This document shows, in pieces, positions 59,922-64,000 of a stretch of DNA of 64,000 nucleotides; the first letter of the stretch is position 1, and each line of letters begins with the position of its first letter. Source of the DNA: an uncultured SAR116 cluster alpha proteobacterium (GTDB lineage Bacteria; Pseudomonadota; Alphaproteobacteria; Puniceispirillales; Puniceispirillaceae); assembly GCA_902625725.1 (NCBI GenBank), contig CACOCY010000004.1:1-64000 (forward strand). The letters are read 5' to 3'. The notes beneath the pieces are model-generated. The model did not search any database and was not told the origin of the DNA. It saw nothing but the letters and a program-made list of their open reading frames with translations. Made by a program: the position numbers and the translations under genes.

Positions 59922-60701
59922 GTGGATGCAATTGGAAATAGCCCAATACTGGAGGTTCGTAATTTAAAGAAAAGTTATGGGGAGCTTGCCGTTCTAAAGG
60001 ACATTAGTTTTTCAGCAAATGCGGGGTCCGTCATCAGTTTTATTGGCTCTTCTGGATCAGGAAAATCAACGTTATTAAGATGTTGTAACCTTCTAGAGAT
60101 CCCACAAGGTGGCGAAATAGTTTTCAAAGGGGAAGCAGTAGCTTGGACCAGCAAAACAGAAGAAAGACAGCTGTCAGATAAGAAACAGATCATAAAGTTC
60201 AGAACTAATTTATCAATGGTTTTTCAGTCTTTTAACTTATGGGCCCATTTGACTGTTCTGGATAATATTATTGAAGCACCAGTCACCGTACTTGGAAAAG
60301 ATAGACAAACAATGCGAGATGCTGCGTATGCGTTTCTTGATAAAGTGGGTATCGCAGACAAAGCGGAAAGTTGGCCATCACAACTATCTGGCGGCCAGCA
60401 ACAACGGGCTGCTATAGCAAGGGCACTAGCGATGGAACCAGATGCATTATTATTCGACGAGCCAACATCCGCTCTTGATCCAGAACTCGAACAAGAAGTA
60501 GTTAAAGTAATAAAAGATCTTGCATCAGAAGGGCGTACCATGCTTTTAGTGACTCATGATATGCAATTAGCACGTGAATTATCAGATCGCGTGTTGTTTT
60601 TGCACCAGGGAATTGTCGAAGAGGAGGGTCATCCAGATACTTTATTTGAAAACCCTAGGTCTAATCGGCTAAAGCAGTTTTTAAGTGCGGCTGCGAGTTA
60701 A
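59922..60701 (+). CDS. Polar amino-acid ABC transporter ATPase (HisP/GlnQ type)
   Basis: ATP-binding subunit of a polar amino-acid importer, 259 residues. Walker A is FIGSSGSGKSTLLRCCNLL near 43, signature SQLSGGQQQRAAIARAL near 157, and Walker B LLFDEPTSALDPELEQEV. The GTG start has AGGAAAG seven bases before. It opens an operon with the binding protein, two permeases and an M14 hydrolase. The 250-base upstream gap shared with trhO shows no clear operator. Confidence 0.94.
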   Translation: MDAIGNSPILEVRNLKKSYGELAVLKDISFSANAGSVISFIGSSGSGKSTLLRCCNLLEIPQGGEIVFKGEAVAWTSKTEERQLSDKKQIIKFRTNLSMVFQSFNLWAHLTVLDNIIEAPVTVLGKDRQTMRDAAYAFLDKVGIADKAESWPSQLSGGQQQRAAIARALAMEPDALLFDEPTSALDPELEQEVVKVIKDLASEGRTMLLVTHDMQLARELSDRVLFLHQGIVEEEGHPDTLFENPRSNRLKQFLSAAAS

Positions 60702-60739
60702 CTTGAAATGTACTTATATGTTTAAACAGGAGAAATGAT

Positions 60740-61459
60740 ATGAAGAAAATATTGGTGGCAGCCGTTCTGGCTGGTTTGGCAATGAGCTCTGCTTTAGCGG
60801 ATACCGTTCGTATGGGCACAGAAGGGGCTTACATGCCATATAACGGCATCGATGATAACGGTAAATTTATAGGTTTCGAAATTGACTTGGGAGATGAGCT
60901 GTGTAAGAGAGCAAATCTCGAGTGTACGTGGGTTAAGAATGATTGGGATTCGATTATTCCGAACCTAAAAGCAGGAAATTATGACACTATTATCGCTGGT
61001 ATGTCTATTACGGAAGAGCGGATGAAAGAAATTGACTTTACCACAAATTACACGCAGCCAGACCCGTCTAAATACCTTGCGTTATCAGGCGCATCAGTGG
61101 ATTTCAGCTCTGGAGTGATTGCTGCGCAAACTGGAACTATACAGGCCAGTTTTATTGTGGAATCTGGAGCTACTTTAGTGGAGTTTGCAACTCCGGATGA
61201 GACGATTGCGGCTGTTAAAAACGGTGAAGCAGATGCAGTCTTAGCAGATAAAGCATTCTTAGAACCTTACGCAAAAGACTCGGGTGGCGAGTTAGAGTTT
61301 GTTGGTGACAGCGTCCTTATTGGTGGCGGTATTGGAATGGGCATCCGCAAGTCAGACACAGATCTAAAAAACAAGTTCAATGCTGCAATTAATTCTATGA
61401 AAGCAGATGGATCACTTAATGATCTTATTAAGAAATGGGAAATTGGAGAGTTGTTCTAG
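60740..61459 (+). CDS. Periplasmic amino-acid binding protein (SBP family 3)
   Basis: Captures the substrate for the adjacent ABC permeases. The signal peptide is residues 1-20 (cleavage after SSALA), followed by the typical VRMGTEGAYMPYNGIDDNGK and the family pattern IIAGMSITEERMKEIDF near 92. Length (239) fits the Lys/Arg/ornithine/octopine or His-type group. The substrate cannot be fixed: basic amino acids, opines or ectoine-type compounds are candidates. AGGAGAAA precedes the ATG. A strong hairpin follows the gene. Confidence 0.93.
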   Translation: MKKILVAAVLAGLAMSSALADTVRMGTEGAYMPYNGIDDNGKFIGFEIDLGDELCKRANLECTWVKNDWDSIIPNLKAGNYDTIIAGMSITEERMKEIDFTTNYTQPDPSKYLALSGASVDFSSGVIAAQTGTIQASFIVESGATLVEFATPDETIAAVKNGEADAVLADKAFLEPYAKDSGGELEFVGDSVLIGGGIGMGIRKSDTDLKNKFNAAINSMKADGSLNDLIKKWEIGELF

Positions 61460-61479
61460 TTCAAAAAACCATATTCTAT

Positions 61480-61515
61480 ACAAACGCGGAGACAACATTG
61501 AAACTCCGCGTTTGT
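61480..61515 (+). terminator. Strong hairpin between binding-protein and permease genes
   Basis: ACAAACGCGGAG (61480-61491) pairs perfectly with CTCCGCGTTTGT (61504-61515) across a 12-base loop. The tail after it (CATTACTTAATTTTGG) is not a T run, so it is more likely a 3' stabiliser or partial attenuator that keeps binding-protein mRNA more abundant than permease mRNA, as in other ABC operons. Confidence 0.7.
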
Positions 61516-61578
61516 CATTACTTAATTTTGGTATAATTTCAGAAATGACTGATTTATTGCCTCATCCAAGAGGTATCC

Positions 61579-62460
61579 ATGTTTAATGCCTGTATTAATC
61601 CGTCTTCTATTGAAGGCTTTGTTTGGCTTATTTGTTATTTAACTACCGCAAAGCATTTTGCGTTCTATTTTTCTTTTCTTGTGGTATTATTATTGCTCAT
61701 TTTTGCTGCTCCATTATCTTTGTTATTTGGATTTATTGCTACTGCCGGCGTGCGTTCTTCAGTATTTCTAATAAGGATAATCGCTAAAGGCTATATAAAT
61801 ATGGTGAGGGGAATCCCTGATGTCGTTTTCTTCCTATTTGTGCCATTGGCGCTTGACCAATTATTTGAATTTATTCGCCATAAAATCATATGTTTTGACG
61901 TAACAGAACCAATATGGAGGGGGACTGATTTTGTTGTGTGTAAAGCAGCTAAACTTCCTTTATCAACGGCAGATTTATGGGTACATCAGATGTATTCTTT
62001 TATTTTAGCGTTAATAGCTTTTGCAATTGTTTTTGGCGCTTTTGCGGGCAATGTTTTGAGTGGTGCAATGAATGCTGTTCCAAAAGCGCAGACTGATACT
62101 GCTACGGCCTTTGGATTCTCGAAAAAACAAACATTCTGGCGTATTTTAGTGCCACAGATGTGGGTATATGCTATTCCTGGTTTATCAAACTTGTGGATGA
62201 TCTTAATTAAGGCAACGCCTCTGTTGTTTTTGCTAGGGGTTGAAGATGTTGTTTACTGGGCAAGAGAGCTAGGAGGGTCAAAAACCTCTTTGTATGCTTA
62301 TCCTCACCCCGACTGGAGAGTCTATTATTTCGCCGGTTTACTGGTGTTTTATTTACTGATGACATGGTTTAGTGGAAAAGTATTAAATAAGCTTCAACTG
62401 AAATTGAGTCACGGTCAGTCAACCATGGCCGGAAGAGAGTTGCAGGGGTACCCAGGATGA
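61579..62460 (+). CDS. Amino-acid ABC permease (HisQ type)
   Basis: Inner-membrane subunit of 293 residues, with about five or six hydrophobic segments. The conserved GYINMVRGIPDVVFFLFVPL near residue 75 and the EAA-like loop QTDTATAFGFSKKQTFWRIL near 175 identify the polar amino-acid permease family; PQMWVYAIPGLSNLWMILIK follows it. The usual EAA acid is replaced by Thr-Asp-Thr, a small departure. AGAGGT precedes the ATG. Its last four bases overlap the next gene (ATGA). Confidence 0.92.
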   Translation: MFNACINPSSIEGFVWLICYLTTAKHFAFYFSFLVVLLLLIFAAPLSLLFGFIATAGVRSSVFLIRIIAKGYINMVRGIPDVVFFLFVPLALDQLFEFIRHKIICFDVTEPIWRGTDFVVCKAAKLPLSTADLWVHQMYSFILALIAFAIVFGAFAGNVLSGAMNAVPKAQTDTATAFGFSKKQTFWRILVPQMWVYAIPGLSNLWMILIKATPLLFLLGVEDVVYWARELGGSKTSLYAYPHPDWRVYYFAGLLVFYLLMTWFSGKVLNKLQLKLSHGQSTMAGRELQGYPG

Positions 62461-63299
62461 GCAACTGTTTGACAACAATACAAGATTATGGTCTTCGCTC
62501 TGTTGGAATTGGTGAACGCATTTTGCCAAAAACTGATATCACAATATGTGAACAAGTTGTATTAATTGGCTCGGGGTTAATTTGGAACATTTATTTTGGT
62601 ACGATTGCCGTCTTCGTTGGCTTTTGGTTTTCCGTCATGCTTGCTATCGGTAAAAATAATAAGTTTGCTGTATTTCGGAACCCGTCCAATGTTTTTATTT
62701 TTTTATTTAGAGGTTCCCCTCTGTTTATTCAGTTTTTCTTCGCTTATGAGTTATTTGTGCTCTTACCCAAAATTGGTGTAACGCTAGATCTTGGATTCGT
62801 AAGTTTATCGATGCAGTCTCATTGGCTTACAAAAGCATGGCTTGGAGGATTAATTGTTCTTTTTTGTAACACTGCCGCTTATTCTGCAGAAATATTTTAC
62901 GGTGCTATTCGCGCGGTCCCATCCACTGAATTAGAGGCAGCAGAAGCCTATGGTATAACCGGATGGAACAAATTCAGACGGATTATCTGGCCTTCAATGC
63001 TTCGACTCGCTTGGCCTTCATATACAAATGAAGCTATTTTCTTATTTCATGCTACAACATTGATTTTTTTCACTGGTTTTCCGGCCTGGAGACAATCCGG
63101 AGATGCTCTGTACTATGCAAATTATTTTTCAGATAAAACTTTCAATCCGTTTTTACCCTACCCAATAGTGGCTGCTTATTTTATATTTATAACACTAATT
63201 ATTATTTTTATATTTGGTGTTGCAAACAGGCATCTAAATAGACATCTTAATGTTGAGCAAAGGGCCCAAATAAGACTATCACTTAATTTATTGCGATAA
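62457..63299 (+). CDS. Amino-acid ABC permease (HisM type)
   Basis: The second permease subunit of 280 residues. Conserved RGSPLFIQFFFAYELFVLLP near residue 84 and the EAA loop LEAAEAYGITGWNKFRRIIW near 160 are intact. About five hydrophobic segments are present. Four-base ATGA coupling to the first permease gene ensures balanced production. It ends 37 bases before the M14 hydrolase gene, which is in the same operon. Confidence 0.93.
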   Translation: MSNCLTTIQDYGLRSVGIGERILPKTDITICEQVVLIGSGLIWNIYFGTIAVFVGFWFSVMLAIGKNNKFAVFRNPSNVFIFLFRGSPLFIQFFFAYELFVLLPKIGVTLDLGFVSLSMQSHWLTKAWLGGLIVLFCNTAAYSAEIFYGAIRAVPSTELEAAEAYGITGWNKFRRIIWPSMLRLAWPSYTNEAIFLFHATTLIFFTGFPAWRQSGDALYYANYFSDKTFNPFLPYPIVAAYFIFITLIIIFIFGVANRHLNRHLNVEQRAQIRLSLNLLR

Positions 63300-63335
63300 G
63301 TACATTCATAAATTTTAAAAGATAGGGAGCGCAAA

Positions 63336-64000
63336 ATAAGCGTAGAACATTTAACAATTGAATTGTCAGCAGATACGGCTGGTTCTTCATATCATTTGTC
63401 TTATTATCACTTTACACCAGATGGAAAAAAAAATGTCCCAAAGGTGTATTTGCAAGCAGGCCTGCACGCAGATGAGCAGCCGGGCACACTTATATTGCAT
63501 TACTTGCTGGAAATGCTAGCAAAGGATGATAAGTTAGGACGGTTAGACGCCGAATTTTTTGTATTTCCTATGGTTAACCCAATCGGAATGGCACAAATTC
63601 ATAATCACCATCATAGCGGTAGATACGACTTTTCTACTGGCATAAATTTTAACCGAAATTGGCCAGAATTAGCCTCCTGTATTATGGATGAAGATAACGA
63701 AATAGCAAGTGACTTCACACAAGATATTAATTCAAATAAGAATAAAGTTATTTCAGCTTTGACAAAATGGATATCCAACCAGAAGCCTATAACTGCGCTA
63801 GAAAAACTTCGACTTGAAATAATAAAAATAGCGATGCACTGTGATGTTGTTTTAGACTTGCATTGCGATATTCATGCGCTTAATCATATTTATATAGCTC
63901 CACAATTAATGCCTGAATATCAAGATTTAGCTGATTGGATGGGATCCCATGCAACATTGACTGCAGAAAATTCGGGAGGAGGCTCTTTTGACGAAGTTTG
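63336..64000 (+). CDS. Succinylglutamate desuccinylase/aspartoacylase family (partial)
   Basis: Zinc-dependent M14-type amidohydrolase that removes acyl groups from amino acids (AstE, aspartoacylase, DoeB relatives). The frame runs off the right edge after about 221 codons. Zinc ligands are expected in QAGLHADEQPG (His, Glu) and LDLHCDIHAL (His); FNRNWPEL is the family substrate-binding Asn-Arg motif. No ATG, GTG or TTG starts the conserved region: the codon seven bases after GGGAG is ATA (63336), so the start is uncertain. Its place after an amino-acid ABC importer suggests intracellular deacylation of an imported compound. Confidence 0.85.
   Translation, partial: MSVEHLTIELSADTAGSSYHLSYYHFTPDGKKNVPKVYLQAGLHADEQPGTLILHYLLEMLAKDDKLGRLDAEFFVFPMVNPIGMAQIHNHHHSGRYDFSTGINFNRNWPELASCIMDEDNEIASDFTQDINSNKNKVISALTKWISNQKPITALEKLRLEIIKIAMHCDVVLDLHCDIHALNHIYIAPQLMPEYQDLADWMGSHATLTAENSGGGSFDEV

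Overview
The window reads as chromosomal core DNA of a low-GC alphaproteobacterium (roughly 38 % GC judged by eye, not computed). The evidence is gene order and family: murJ-trpS, tsaB-rimI-miaB-phoH-ybeY-corC-lnt-metK-trmB-rimP-nusA-ylxR-infB-rbfA-truB-rpsO-pnp, fabI-fabB-fabA beside an SH3 protein and a 2-hydroxyacid dehydrogenase, dut-coaBC-ubiB-ubiE-mutM, rpsT-dnaA-dnaN-recF-gyrB, and a RegB/RegA redox two-component pair. A marine, possibly SAR116-like, lineage would fit, but the genus cannot be fixed from this sequence. No rRNA, tRNA, CRISPR, insertion sequence or prophage was found.

Layout. Positions 1-20 kb are a nearly unbroken plus-strand run of translation, tRNA-modification, envelope and RNA-processing genes. 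At 20-33 kb come pnp, the minus-strand fatty-acid cluster, an SH3 protein with a 2-hydroxyacid dehydrogenase, a MoeB/ThiF-like enzyme, dut, coaBC and ubiquinone genes, then mutM and rpsT. At 33.7-42 kb lie a strong terminator, dnaA-dnaN-recF-gyrB and the RegB/RegA pair. From 42 kb the content is more accessory: three EamA transporters with a small exported protein, a glycolipid-type glycosyltransferase beside ppk-ppx, an orphan Fe3+-type ABC permease behind a Fur-box-like dyad, a second glycosyltransferase, an MFS exporter, a stand-alone XdhC, a RadD-like helicase coupled to rpe, trhO, and a polar amino-acid ABC operon running into a truncated M14 desuccinylase/aspartoacylase gene.

How it works together. 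The first block makes and matures the translation and transcription machinery; a terminator-like hairpin just after a promoter sits ahead of rimP-nusA-ylxR-infB. FabA/FabB/FabI support unsaturated fatty-acid synthesis, UbiE/UbiB make ubiquinone, and RegB carries the quinone-sensing GGLLNPF motif. The last operon imports amino acids or related compounds and probably deacylates one.

Points most worth a second look: an N-terminal helix-turn-helix fused to CoaBC; Lys in place of the usual Glu after the RegB phospho-His; a Fur-like box plus a 16-codon leader ORF ahead of the orphan iron permease; a one-base frameshift in rimI at a six-G run; an apparent AUA start on the last gene; and paired hairpins in the rpsO-pnp spacer. 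No completely new multi-gene system is evident.
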